This document shows, piece after piece, positions 34,132 through 45,927 of a stretch of DNA of 64,000 nucleotides. Below the pieces are notes generated by a model. The model was not told the DNA's origin. It was given only the letters and a program-made list of their open reading frames with translations, and ran no database searches. Position 1 is the first letter of the stretch; each line of letters opens with the position of its first letter. This DNA comes from Clavulina sp. PMI_390 (lineage: Eukaryota; Basidiomycota; Agaricomycetes; Cantharellales; Hydnaceae). The DNA is taken from the NCBI GenBank assembly GCA_015039315.1, contig WIDE01000003.1, positions 496,001 to 560,000 of the forward strand, in the 5' to 3' direction. The translations under genes were made by a program, and so were the position numbers.

Positions 34132-37100
34132 TCATGCAGATGCCGAAACAGTGGATTGAGCAGAAGCATTCAGAGGCGTCTCTGGCACTGCCGCAGGATG
34201 GAGAGGCAGGGTATCCTTCCACCGTTCCTGGGCTGGTGTCCCACGGAACACTTCGTGTAATACCTGGCGAACGTCGTCAACGTAGACGAAGCGGATTCCA
34301 GTCTTGACGCTGGCGGGGACGTTCTCCTCAATATCTGGGCGGTTGGCTGCCGGCGCAAGGATGGTCTTGATCCCTGCTCGGTGGGCAGCAAGAATCTTCT
34401 CTTTCAAGCCGCCGACAGGAAGGACTTGTCCGACGAGGGATACTTCTCCAGTCATAGCTTTCGAGAACGAGAGGTCAGCAAGCCATCTTGTAGGAGAGGG
34501 GTACGAAGAAGGTCCTCGTACCGAAATCGGGGCTGACAGGGGTGTTTGTCAGCAATGAGACGTATGCTGTAAGGATCGCTGTCCCTGCACTGGGGCCTTC
34601 TTTACCAATGGCACCCTCCGGCATGTGTAGGTGGATATCGCGGTCTTGCATCGCCATATCGGTAGGGTTTGAAGTGATGCCCAGTGCATAGGCATTAGCC
34701 TTAACCCAACTCAACCCAATCTGGGCACTCTCCCGAATAACTTCGCCAAGTTTACCAGTCAGCTGAAGGGAACCTTTTCCTGGCATGCTCTATGTAGTCG
34801 AACCAGTTAGCACACACAGTAGCACGAACGGTCAGTGCGGGCAATACGGGATATTACTCACAGTGGCTTCAACAGGCATGACAGAGCCGGAGCCGTTACC
34901 GAGATAGCCCAAACCGGTGCTCACACCAGCAGGGGGAACACGAGTGTAGAAGCGATCTTTGTGATAAATCGGTGGGCCAATAAAGTCCTTCAGGTTCTCG
35001 GGAGTGATGCGGAGAGAGACGGTTTCAGGAAGTACAAGAGGCTTGCGCTGCTCGGTAGTGACAGTCTTTGTCTCGCTCGAGGACGAAGACGGTGTAGCAG
35101 AGTCGGATTCCGATGTAATAGGAGCAGCAGGAACTTGGTTTTCCACAGTGCTTTCCTCAGCAGTCTCGCTAGCCTCTGCAGGGGTCTCTGGTGTGGTTTC
35201 GGCAGCGGACGCAGCGGCAGCAGGGGTTGGCTCCGTCACTTCCTCTGGGAGCTCCTTCACAATGCGGAAAGCAGCCTTTCGGAAGACTTTATCGACATGC
35301 TTCTTGAGGTTTCGTACCCCGCTCTCACGAGCGTAGTACTTGATGATCATATCGATAGCCTCTGGAGCAATCGTAACGTCTGCCTCCTTCAAGCCAGATG
35401 CTTCCTTGGCTTGAGGAGCAAGGTAGCGCTCAGCGATCTTAGCTTTCTCCTCAGAGACGTAGCCGCTGACTTCAAGCACCTCCATTCGATCAAGCAGGGG
35501 CGCGGGAATGGTTTCAAGAGTGTTGGCGGTGCAGACGAACAGGACACGGGAGAGATCAACGGGCACGTCCATGCTTTAGGAGAAGGTATCATTAGCTCCA
35601 GTACATTCTTCTCCTAAAAGGAAGAACTTACTAGTGATCCAAGAAGGCAGAGTTCTGCTCGGGGTCGAGCATCTCAAGGAGAGCGCTGGAAGGGTCACCA
35701 TTATACCCTCGACCAATCTTGTCAACCTCATCAATGAGAACGAGAGGGTTTTCAGTCCCAACACGCTTGAGGGCCTGGATGATCTTGCTCGGGAGGGCTC
35801 TGATGGTCATTATCAGAGTCAAGGTATTAGCATTAAGAGAATTGAATAGCAAATCATTTGCAAGCTCACCCAACATAGGTCCTCCTGTGGCCCTTGATTT
35901 CTGCAACGTCGGTCAATCCACCGACCGAGAAGCGGAAGAACTGTCGGTTCAAAGCACGGGCAATCGATTTCCCAATGGAGGTCTTGCCGACACCAGGAGG
36001 CCCAACAAAGCAGAGAATCTTGCCCTCAACGGTTCCGCGGAGCTTACCGACAGCAAGGAACTCCAGGATGCGATCCTTGATGTCTGTCAGGCCGTAGTGG
36101 TCCTCATCAAGCACTTGAACGGCGTGAGGAATGGAGAAGTTCTCGGGAGTGTGAACGCCCCAAGGAATCTAGGATGAATAAGAAAAGGTTAGTTACTCTT
36201 GAACAGAGGTGATGCAACGCGGGATCTGGGCATACCTGAGTGAGCCAGTCGAGGTAGTTCCTGGTGACGTTTGCCTCGCTTGCTGCAGGCTCGAGGGTTT
36301 GGAGCTTGGCCAGTTCCTCATCAAACACTTTGCGCACTTGCTCAGGCATCTTGAGCGCATTAGCTCTCTCACGGAACTTCTCGATCAACTTGTCCTTCCC
36401 ATCAGACTCCATACCAAGTTCCTTCTTGATACCCTTGAGCTGCTCCATCAGGTAGTACTCTCGCTGACGCTTCTGAATCTTGCTCTCTACGTCGCGCGAG
36501 ATTTTGCTCTGCAGCTGCGCGTTGATGAGTTCCTTCTTGAGCACCAAAAGGGCCTTGCGGAGCCGGTCTTCGATGACAAGACTCTCGAGGACGTCCTGTA
36601 GCTCACCCACTTCGCCGGTACTGACAGCAGCAGCAAAATCTGCGAGCTTCTCAGGCTCGTCAAAGACGTTGACCGAGGCAGACTGCGACATGGAGAAGTT
36701 GGTGATTTGGTCACGGAAGAGAGGGTTCAGCTGAGCGATATCCTTGAAGACGGAGATGATTTCAGACATCACGGCGCGGATGTACTGGTTCGATTTGTTG
36801 TAGGGCTGCGCGGCGAGGTTGTCCACATTCACGATGGACACAGCATAGTCATGCAGGAACGACGTCTGGATCGGATCTTGAAATGTATGTTGTTAGCCTA
36901 AATACCCTTACGAGTGAGGTAAACATTCAACTTACTAGGACGAGAGGCCTCTGGAGACTGTTCGCTTTCGAGAACATCGCTGGTGGAAGTCTCTTGCACT
37001 TCTCCAATTTCCTTCAGCTCCTCAATCTTTGCAACCGATGGGAGGGAACCCTTAAGCGGGAGAAGCTCGTTGATGTGGATACGTCGGTGAGGGTAGAGCA

Positions 37101-38004
37101 CAACCGTAAGGCTTTCGTCCTTTGGCTCTTCTTTCGACGCGTTGTCATTGCTTTGCGTATTATTCTGTGCCGGGAACACGCTGGTGATCTGCGCAAACAC
37201 GCCGACCTTGTGAACACTCTCGACATCTGTGATAACATCGCTGTCGGCATTCTCATCCTTGAGCAAGAACGCGCCAATGTACGGCTGCCCGCGCTTCATC
37301 ATTTCCTTGATAGCTTGCACGACAGCGGGTTCTTTTACGATAACGGCTTTGTAGAATCCAGGGAACAGGGGACGACGTGTGATAGGAAGGGCCATGACTT
37401 GGGGGTAGACTTCGGGGACAGATTGTTTTGAGATGGCATTGGACGAGGATGAGGAAGATGCAGGGGGAGGGGAATCGGAGTCAGAGGGGGGCTTTCCATC
37501 GTCTGGAGGTTCGTCACCTGAGGAAGACGAAGAAGACGATGATGATGAAGAGGAGGATGAAGACCCGGACGAGTCTGCTGGGCTATCAGAGTCTGAGTCG
37601 GCCGAACTGGCGCGTATGCCGGATGCATGGGGCGTGGGGTTTGATAGGGATGGCGAAAGGAGCTGTGAAAGGGCGAGCAGGGACGGGGTTTGTGCATTGA
37701 AGTCAAGAGCCGGAGAGGATTCACCAGCCTTTGGAGCAGCAAGCGCACGCGACAGCCCAGGAGCGAAACTCGCCCATCTCGGAAACACGGCAGCTCGTCC
37801 GGAACGCGCAGATATTATTCTCTTTGAACGAGACTGAGGCCATCGTGAGCTTTCGGCCGTGCCCGGGTATGAGGAGGCGCGCAAAGTATGCAGGCTGCGT
37901 GCTGACAGAGCTTTTGGCGGGCGACTCGTCAGCGTGACGCTGCCTGTCTGTCTGGACGTCGCCCGTACCAGCGAGCTCATCATGTAGGGAGAGACCAAGG
38001 TCAA
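34132..38004 (-). CDS. PIM1: Mitochondrial ATP-dependent Lon protease
   Basis: Seven exons: 38004-36936, 36876-36236, 36168-35870, 35799-35632, 35573-34862, 34789-34522 and 34457-34132 (1160 aa). It degrades damaged matrix proteins and helps maintain mtDNA. The first 100 residues are Arg/Ser-rich with no acidic residues, as in a matrix presequence; an in-frame Met pair (about 37983/37980) is an alternative start. A long Ser run plus acidic linker precedes the substrate-binding N domain ([17 protein letters not shown]). The AAA+ module has Walker [14 protein letters not shown], Walker [13 protein letters not shown] and the arginine-finger region. The protease domain holds the catalytic Ser in [10 protein letters not shown] and Lys in VGGLKEK. 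An Ala/Thr/Ser/Glu-rich insert of about 75 residues separates the AAA+ small domain from the protease domain. Confidence 0.95.
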
Positions 38005-38186
38005 CTAAACGCCTTGGACACTTCCTACACTGTGAAAAAGGCAGGAAAACTACGAGGTTTGGATGACGAAGACGAAAGAATGCCGAGCCCTTTGAAAGTG
38101 AGCGGCCGTGGGAAATGTTCAAGTCACGCGTTCGGCCGTTCGACTCAACAGTCACTCGCAAAGTCTTGAACCTCTCATCTGTAACG
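38005..38186. promoter_or_regulatory. Shared divergent promoter of PIM1 and CWC2
   Basis: 182 bp between two outward-facing start codons. No TATA box seen. Both genes must be driven from here. Confidence 0.5.
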
Positions 38187-39568
38187 ATGTCCACCACTAC
38201 GTCTGAAGTAACAGCAGCTCCAGCCAAGAAGCTCAAGCCGGCGAGGAAACAAATCAAGGCTGGGCAGGTGAACAAACAGGAGCAAGAACAAGCCGGAAAG
38301 GAATACAGTGCGTCTCTTTCGTTGTGTGCCTAATCATGGCTTATGCACACCTCTTTCCTCTTCTTCTAGACATCTGGTATAACAAATGGGCGGGAGGAGA
38401 TCGGGAAGATAGCTACTCAAAGTGAGTGCGCGCTCGTTTATACCTCAAGTCGAACCGCGCTGACACCAACGAACCATAGTAAGACCAAATCGCAAACGCG
38501 GTGTCAAATCAAGAAAGACTCTGGCTTCACTCGCGCCGATGCGGCTGGCGTGAAATACTGCTGCTTGTTCTTTGCGCGCGGGTGCTGCCCGTACGGCTAC
38601 GAGTGCAACTATCTCCATCGACTACCGCTCCCTGGCGCCGAGCTCCCTGATTCATCAAAAGACTGCTTTTCACGAGAAAAGTTCTCTGACTATCGAGATG
38701 ATATGGGTGGCGTCGGTTCGTTCAGCCGACAGAACCGAACGTTGTATGTGGGCAGAGTAAAAGAGACGGGGAATGCGGCAGAGACGGAAGAGGTTGTCAG
38801 GAGACACTTTGGAGAGTTTGGGGAGATCATCCATGGTGAGTTTTCGTGCTCCTTGTCGGGTCGTGATTCGCTCATATACTCACCCTCCACGTCTTCTAGT
38901 CCGGATATTGCAGCACCGAAGTGTGGCGTTTGTCACCTACCAAGATGAGCTGCAGGCGCAGTTTGCTAAAGAGGCTATGGCATGCCAAAGCATGGATAAC
39001 GACGAGATTCTCAACGTTCGGTAAGTTTCAGCTGATGATATTTGCGCCATTCCACTGCTCTAAACGAACTTACTTTCATCACAGGTGGGCAACCGAAGAC
39101 CCCAACCCTACCTCAAAAGTTGCAGAAAAACGACGACTGGAGGAGGTTGGTACAGCAGCCATCCAATCCAAAATTGACCCACGTATGGTTGATGCCATGC
39201 GATCAATACGTGCTCTCGAGGATGGAGAGGAGGTCCCTGAGGCATACCTGGAAGGGCCAGACGATGACGCTGACGAGGCTGAAGAAGATGCTTATGCTTC
39301 ACGAAAACGGCGGCGTATCGACAACGGTGACTCCAATCCGTCTCCAGACGACGATGAAGATGAAGAGGCCCACCTGCCTGCCCCCAGTCACTCGCCACCT
39401 CCTGTAGCCTCTGGCCTATTGAATGCAGATGCTATGGCAGGATTAAAATATTTCGCAGAGCTGCGACAAGCCCGCGGGGGAGAAACCAATTCGCCAGCAT
39501 CTCGAGCGCCAGCGAAGCCTGCAGCTGCGGGGGGTCTGGGAGATTATGGCAGTGACGATGACGAATAG
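38187..39568 (+). CDS. CWC2: Pre-mRNA-splicing factor Cwc2 (RBM22-like)
   Basis: Five exons: 38187-38307, 38370-38421, 38480-38835, 38900-39020 and 39085-39568 (377 aa). Cwc2 binds U6 snRNA and the intron near the catalytic core of the spliceosome as part of the NTC-related complex. The N-terminal Torus region has NIWYNKWAGGDRED, then TRCQIKKDSGFTRAD. The CCCH zinc finger is YCCLFFARGCCPYGYECNYLH. The RRM starts at NRTLYVGRV and includes HRSVAFVTYQDELQAQFAKE with the connector WATEDPNP. The C-terminus is acidic and disordered and ends GDYGSDDDE. All junctions keep frame and conserved blocks. Confidence 0.94.
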
Positions 39569-40114
39569 CTGTACAATTTTTTTTCTCGATCGAACTCTGT
39601 GCATATTTCCACTACTTGCATACCTACAAATGTCTGGATGACTTGTTAGGATCATCTCCCGTAGCGTCTAATCAATTCAAAGCTTCATGCTCTTGGACGC
39701 AAACTAGAGGACATAAGGCTGTGGGGAATACATCATAGCGAGTCGGTGTTTGGAATTTGAGCAAAAGTTTGTCTCTAATGAGGAACACAGTGAATCCACG
39801 CTGCTGTTAACCATCCAACCGACCACCGACGTGCAGATACTCACCCACCGGATGCCCCGACCAGTTGAATGTTCATCCCGCACCCGACCGATGAGCGCTC
39901 CATCCGCAGCAAGCACGGATGGATCCCGTTCGGAGCCCTACTCAAAAGCATATTTCTTCCTCTGCATCTTCGCCGCTCGATACGCCAACCATCATTGACT
40001 TAGCAGTGCTTACATGTAGCTCTAGGTCCCAATTTCGGCATGGCGTCATGTGAAATGCGGCAGTGCAACCCCCGAAGGCTCTCTCTTGGCACACAGCGTG
40101 ACTGCGCGCGGCTC
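39569..40114. other. Intergenic region, CWC2 to MAM3
   Basis: Holds the CWC2 3' UTR and the MAM3 upstream region. Short open frames here have no domain. The TATA element before MAM3 is listed separately. Confidence 0.45.
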
Positions 40115-40122
40115 TATATAAG
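40115..40122 (+). promoter_or_regulatory. TATA box of the MAM3-like gene
   Basis: TATATAAG lies 43 bp before the start codon, flanked by GC-rich sequence, followed by a C/A-rich leader. Good match and spacing for a core promoter with a very short 5' UTR. Confidence 0.55.
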
Positions 40123-40164
40123 GCCCCGCCCAAACAAACCCCTCCCAACACCACCAAACCCTGA

Positions 40165-43100
40165 ATGGTAGATAACATACGAAAGCGCGTCCCCACTCTC
40201 CTGCTCTTCCTTGCTGCATTTGCACATCATGTTAGTGCTGCGAGCGTATCAGAAGTCTTCGGGCTCCAACGTCGTGATGACGGCGGCGAAGCGAAGGGTG
40301 GCCACTCGACGACCTTCATAGTCGAAGGTGAGTTTCTCTGGTGGCACCATGAGTGGCCCTGCCAATTGGCGACGCCAGAGTCTAAACTAATTTGACCTAT
40401 TTTTTCAAGCCGTGATGATCCCTATCCTTGTGCTGTTGTCTGGTACCCTTGCCGGTGAGTGTGACGCACACATCTTCGGCGCTGAGACACCGCGCTTCAG
40501 CCTACAGGCCTTTGCTGATCAGCCCGACGTCATATGTGCTACCTCGTGTTCTACCTCGTTTGCCCACGGAATATGCAGGTCTTACCCTTGGATACATGTC
40601 TCTTGACGAAACGCAGTTGCGCGTCTTATCCGTCAGCGGGACACCCCAACAACAGGTCTGGGCCAAGAAGATTGAGCCCATCCGCAAGAATGGCCATCTC
40701 CTCCTTGTACGTTCTCTACTGTTGGCCCCTTCGTTTGACTGCGAAGCATCTAATCCTATATTTCTGCTGCCTTTCCACATCGTCCGACGTTACCAATGTT
40801 TAATTCCCATCCCCCCGCTGCCGTATCACGTGGACCTCCACTCCCCTCCCGGAACGCCTCGGGCTCCATCCGGACATGCATTGCACTCGGGGAATCTAGA
40901 CCACACTGCTTGTCGGCAACATGGTCGTGAACGAGACCCTTCCCGTCCTGACCGACAACGTCCTCGGAGGTGGCATTCAAGGTGTCGTCGTCTCCACCGT
41001 TCTCGTGATTATGTGGGTATTTTCCGCTCCGATCCCCCAGCTTTTGTGTCAGCATCAGTAACTAATCCCGGACAAATAGCTTCGCGGAAATCATTCCTCA
41101 GAGCTTGTGCAGCCGCTACGGTATGTGTGTCCCTTCATCTAAGGCTGATCGTGCTTCTAATGAACCTCTATACAACCCCGCATCGGCCGACCTTCTCAGG
41201 CCTCCAAATCGGAGCATACATGGCTGGCTTCACTCAATGCCTCATCTGGGCGATGGTATGTGCCTCTCGTTCTTCGGCCCGTACTCCACGCTTACCAGGC
41301 GCTTGGATAGTTCATCATTTGCTGGCCCATCTCAAAGGTTCTGGAATTCGTGCTCGGCCCGCACCATGGTATTGTATACCGCCGAGATGGTCAGCTGCCC
41401 CTTCCTTTGTTTGCTCACTTTATCGGAGATGGCTTGCTGACTATGACTGCGGACCATAGAACTCAAGGAGTTGATTAATATTCATTCTGCCATGAGTCAC
41501 CATGGTGGTGATTTGCAGTCCGATACCGTCACGATCGTGGGTGGAGCACTCGATTTCCAGGTGCGATTAAGTCTCTCTCTTCCTTTGATGGTTCCTTTGA
41601 CTGGAGGCTGACCCCAAGGGCGTATGTGTTGGACTAATAATATAGGAGAAAAAAGTTCTGGATGCGATGACGCCAATCGCCGACGTTTTCATGTTGTCTA
41701 TTGATTCACGCCTGGATTATGAAACCCTAGCCAAGGTCGTCCGTTCTGGCCACTCTCGTGTCCCCGTCTTCGAGGAGAAGGTTGGTGGAAACGGACAGGT
41801 CACAAAGCAGATCATTGGTGTTCTGCTTGTGAAACAGTGTGTCTTGCTTGATCCTGAAGGTGAGGCGCCTCTCAAATGGACACGAGCGGATTCTAAACGT
41901 CTTTCTGCAGATGCTACGCCCATTCGAGATATCCCTCTCAATGTCTTACCAACTATTCCCTTTGACGAGCCTCTCCACAATACCCTGGACCGTTTTCAAC
42001 AAGGCAATTCACATATGGCTGTCGTTTCTCGTATCCCCTCTCGCACCGAGTCCAAGACCAACCAAGGAAGCATCTACGAGGAGGCCAAGGTTGGCCTTAC
42101 CCGTCGTTTCTTGAACCGCGTCGGCTTTGGTGACAGCGATGACGACGATCATGAGGAGGAAGATGTAGAGGGAAGCGAGAACGGTCATGGGAAGAAGCGC
42201 CCCAAGCGCAGTCGGAAGCGCTCAACAGCGAGCATGATGAGCAAGAAATCCAAGTCGTCAAATGCTTCTACTCATACGCATACCCCCTCTGCTCATGAGG
42301 CTATTCCTTCTCCCGTTGAGGAGAAGCCAAAGCCCCCACATGCTGCTAAAGATCAAACTCCTGCGAGCACCTGGATGCAATGGAACAAGATGAGCGCGCT
42401 TGAGCAGACGATGCCAAGTGATGCTATTTTGCCTGACGCTAACGCCGAAGAGGTGAGTTCTGGTTTCCAAAGCTCAAGCCTTCTGTAACCACCAAGCTGA
42501 CGCCGTGTCCCTATTATCCTAGTTCCTCGCGACTCTTCAACGTACCCCGCTCGGTATCATCACTCTCGAAGATGTCCTTGAAGAACTTATTGGGGAGGAA
42601 ATTCTCGACGAGTTTGATCTCAAAGGCGCCAAGGCACTCCCCGCTTCGTCCTATGTTCCCGAAGAGGCCAAGCGCGCTGTTGAGGCCGCCAATGCCCGGA
42701 AGGTCAAGACTGCCAGGCTTGGTCTGCAGCTAGGTCAGCTAGGCGGGCTAGTCGGCGGTGGCAAGGACAAGGATAAAGATAAGGATAAAGGGAAGGATGC
42801 GGAAAAAGCTGGTGCTACTGAGAAGAGCGGCGTGACTGACCCACTTGGCGCTGCCTCTGGCGCTCCTGCAACTGGAGCTGCGCCTGCTCCTGGTACACCT
42901 GCCGCGGGCAGCGTCGCAGGCACTCCTAATGCAAGTACGACGAATCTTCGACTGGCCCAAGGACTTCGCGCTATTCGTCTCAAGGCTACGGGCGGCGGTG
43001 CGGCGGCTGCTACTCCAAGCGCTGCCCCGGCCTCTGGCGGTAAACGCGCTAATGCCCCCTCACCTCTGTCTGTGCCTCCGGTCAACATTGCTTCTACTGA

Positions 43101-43647
43101 TTTCGCCTCTGCCACAACGAACGCCGGAGAGGCACCTGTTTCCGGTGCACCAGCTGAGAAATCACCTCCCGTGACCGCCACTGGAACTGGTCCTGGATCA
43201 GCGCCCATGGCAGCCACCTCGTCCGCCCCGCCTAGTGTAAAGCCGGCCTCTATCCCACTCCCTTCGTCTCCATTCCCAGAGGCGGCCGCTGTAAAGAGTG
43301 GTACTGGCACCGTTCCTGCTACTGGAACCTCTTCCGTCCCAATGCCACCTCCCCCTACTATCCCCATTCCAGGAGGAGAGGTCCCGATGGCACGTGGCGG
43401 AAGTAAAGGCGCGACCAAGAAGCGTGCATTCAAGAGCCCCATTGCTGGCGAGGGTGCAACGCCTGGTTTAGAGAAGCGCGCAGACCCGATGGGAGGAGCT
43501 GCAGGTGCCGCAAAGGCCGCGGCCAGTCAAGCCCCAGCTCAGCCTCAGACCGAGGTGAAGAGCACCGAAGGTGCTAGTACAAGTGCGAGTGCTCCCAGCG
43601 ATCCTCCTCGGGAAACGAACTTGAAGGACTCGGATGCGGTTGAATAA
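40165..43647 (+). CDS. MAM3: CNNM/Mam3-like membrane protein with DUF21 and CBS domains
   Basis: Ten exons: 40165-40327, 40410-40454, 40579-40706, 40900-41012, 41080-41120, 41200-41255, 41311-41389, 41460-41560, 41646-42452 and 42523-43647 (885 aa). Mam3 sits in the vacuolar membrane and affects Mn2+, Co2+, Zn2+ and Mg2+ handling. A signal-like N-terminus (TLLLFLAAFAHHVSA) is followed by the DUF21 transmembrane domain: MIPILVLLSGTLAGLTLGYM, GNMVVNETLPVL, IFAEIIPQSLCSRYG and PISKVLEFVLGPHHG. The CBS pair starts at DAMTPIADVFMLS and SGHSRVPVFEE and closes with PLGIITLEDVLEELIGEEI. A roughly 130-residue acidic then Lys/Ser-rich insert splits the CBS pair. The C-terminal 270 residues are Ala/Pro/Gly-rich and disordered. 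The exon before WPISKVLEF begins FIIC, giving the correct membrane segment. Confidence 0.93.
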
Positions 43648-44242
43648 GACATGTGTTCGGGAGCATGATGGATTTTGAACGCGCTTGTTGACTTGTAGAG
43701 CGTAATTGAGAGGGCTTGGATCTTGTTCTTTCCTTTCTATTCTCTCTCGCGCGCGTGCACCGCGACCTCGACAGCGTACAGGCTCCCGTGCTCTCGATTA
43801 TCTATTTTTCTTTCTCTCATCGTTTCGCGTGGTGGAAAGCTGATGCCAATACCACAACGTTCTCACCTGGGATTGCTGTCTGGTTTTGTCCCCAGCTTGT
43901 TTCAGTCTGTCTTGGCTTCTTGATTGTAACCTTTCAGCGAACTCCGCTCGAGCTCTTCGTTCATGCTCACCTTTTTTCTTCTTGCTTGTGATCCGATAAA
44001 ACCCATATAAAAATACAGTCCCCTATATTTCTCCCGGCCCAATAAATATCAAGTATAAAGTGTAGAACGTCTCTGTCTTAATGAAGGGGTCGGAGGGAGT
44101 TGTTTGGCTAAGCTTGCTCGCCAACACATCCTCGAACCAAACGCGTTCGATCACATTGCTTTCTTGACTGTCACGCCCGGATCCATTAAGAAGACCCTTC
44201 ACAAACAGGCCTATCTCGTGCTCCCGCCCACAACTTCACCTC
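43648..44242. other. Intergenic region, MAM3 to DAD2
   Basis: 595 bp between co-oriented genes. The left part is T-rich and presumably MAM3 3' UTR; aataaa at 44041 could serve as a polyadenylation signal. No gene seen. Confidence 0.45.
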
Positions 44243-44866
44243 ATGCCACGGTCCATCGCGTCTGGGATCGAAGGCCGAGCCTCTGTCGCGTCCTCTGCAG
44301 CACCACCTGCGGCGCCAAGTCAGGGTAGCAGTCTACGAACAGTAAACGCGAAGAAGCGCGAATATGAGAACATTGTTGCTCTGGAAGAAAATAGTCGCGA
44401 ACTCAAAAACACCTTTATGTTGTTTGCAAAACAATTGAAGAATGCCGAGGAGGGAGCTGATTGTGAGCCAGTTCGTTGTATATGCGTGGCTGAGAGTCTG
44501 AGAACTCACATCAAATAATATTTAATTAATTTTTACTGGGTTACTCTTCGATCAGCGATAGGAAAAGTGCTGGCGAACTGGCCGCAAATGTTTGCGATCA
44601 TCGGGGCGTTTGGGAGTGAGTCCTCGATGTCCATTCACAGATTCATCTCATCTCCATTGCCTTATATTCGCATTTTCTTCTTATCCATCCGAATTTCAGA
44701 TGGGGCCGCTTCTGCGCTAGATGCTGCCCAACCTGATGCAGAACCTGCACCAGAAGATGAGGCCCTCATTGCCGCCGAAGACTATCCCCCTGAGATGCTT
44801 GTACGCATAGAGCTCGCTCAAGTCGGCGGGGAAGATGCCAAGCTTCGGAGAACTACAAATCGATGA
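44243..44866 (+). CDS. DAD2: DASH/Dam1 complex subunit Dad2
   Basis: Three exons: 44243-44462, 44556-44615 and 44700-44866 (148 aa). Dad2 is part of the ten-subunit ring that couples kinetochores to spindle microtubules in fungi. KKREYENIVALEENSRELKN and then SIGKVLANWPQMFAIIGAFG form the helical Dad2 signature, split by intron 1. The N-terminal 35 residues are Ala/Ser-rich and the C-terminus is acidic (EPAPEDEALIAAEDYPPEML) before a short basic end. Length fits basidiomycete Dad2, which is longer than the yeast protein. The small size and three exons make the gene easy to miss. Confidence 0.88.
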
Positions 44867-45927
44867 AAGAGGAAATTACCGACATCTTGTAATCTTGTAT
44901 AACTATTATTGGTGAGTTCAGCCCGTGTGAGATGAGACAAACATTGTGCATCGCCAGGTTTAATGCTGCAATCTCCCTTCATAGTATTATGAGCGTATCA
45001 TTATTGTACATGTTGTATTATCCTTTCTGCTAAACACGATCCGGGAGCCGTGCTGGTGTCTTGCTCGCACTCATCATTTTCCAGTCCTGATTCAATGGTC
45101 TTCCAGTGAAGTCACGGACATGCAGAAGCCTCGTGTTGGTCCGGCTCCTTGGGTGACGGCATCCCGGACCGTGGTGGTAGCTTTTGAAAACTGTCTGGCG
45201 ACGTCATACCGCCCGTCGGCGTAAGATGTCCTTGACCGAGATGTGGCCCTCCAACGAGTCACACACGATGCCCGATCCAGAATGCGTAGACGGCTTGTAG
45301 GCTCAGCGACGGCACGGGCTGATGTGATTAGTGATGCTAGTGTGTAGAATATCTCACAAATCAAGAGAGTGTTTCAAGTCGTGTACTACTATGCATTATC
45401 AGCGGCAGAATGTTTGTCAGGATCATACACGTCAGCGAGATCTCCCACACAAACAAATGACTGGGGCCCATAGAAAAGCGATGTTGTCTTGCCGCTCAAG
45501 CTCTCGAGCTTCCTTCAGGCTCCCCTATAAGGAACGCATTCTTAGCTTGTGATCCACACCTTCAATTGCCAACTAGAGCCAATTTAGAACGACAAGGTCG
45601 AGGTCGGAATCGTCGTCACTGACTCAGTGCTCAAGGTGAGTTGTATGAAACGCCGGTAACAGCTCAGGCTCGCGCTAGTCGATGGTTCATTCCTGTCATC
45701 TTGCGACTTGTAGGGTTCGGGGGGTTTACTGACATCCACTTTCCGTTTCTCCCTCTATTCCTTCGCACGAACCCCTAACATCGACCTCGGCGTCATTGTC
45801 GTCATCGCCGGCGTCCGCCTCGACCCATACTCGCTGGTCCTATCATCCACCCTTTAGCGATCCATTCATACCCAATCATATACCAAGATATCCCGAGCTT
45901 CAATCTCCTTTCCGACCACAAGTAGAC
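44867..45927. other. 1.06 kb intergenic region
   Basis: Between DAD2 and the SEC14-like gene. A 90-codon minus-strand frame at 45092-45364 is Arg/Ser/Thr-rich with no motif and is not called. An open frame continues upstream of the SEC14-like start back to 45796, but from a TTG; it is treated as leader. Confidence 0.45.

Noticed and set aside
37721..38275. 184-codon minus-strand frame with a signal-like start overlapping PIM1 and CWC2
   Set aside because: It overlaps the PIM1 presequence exon in another frame and the CWC2 first exon on the other strand; no homology.
45796..45927. Extension of the SEC14-like protein to 45796
   Set aside because: The frame there begins at TTG; the first ATG is at 45928.
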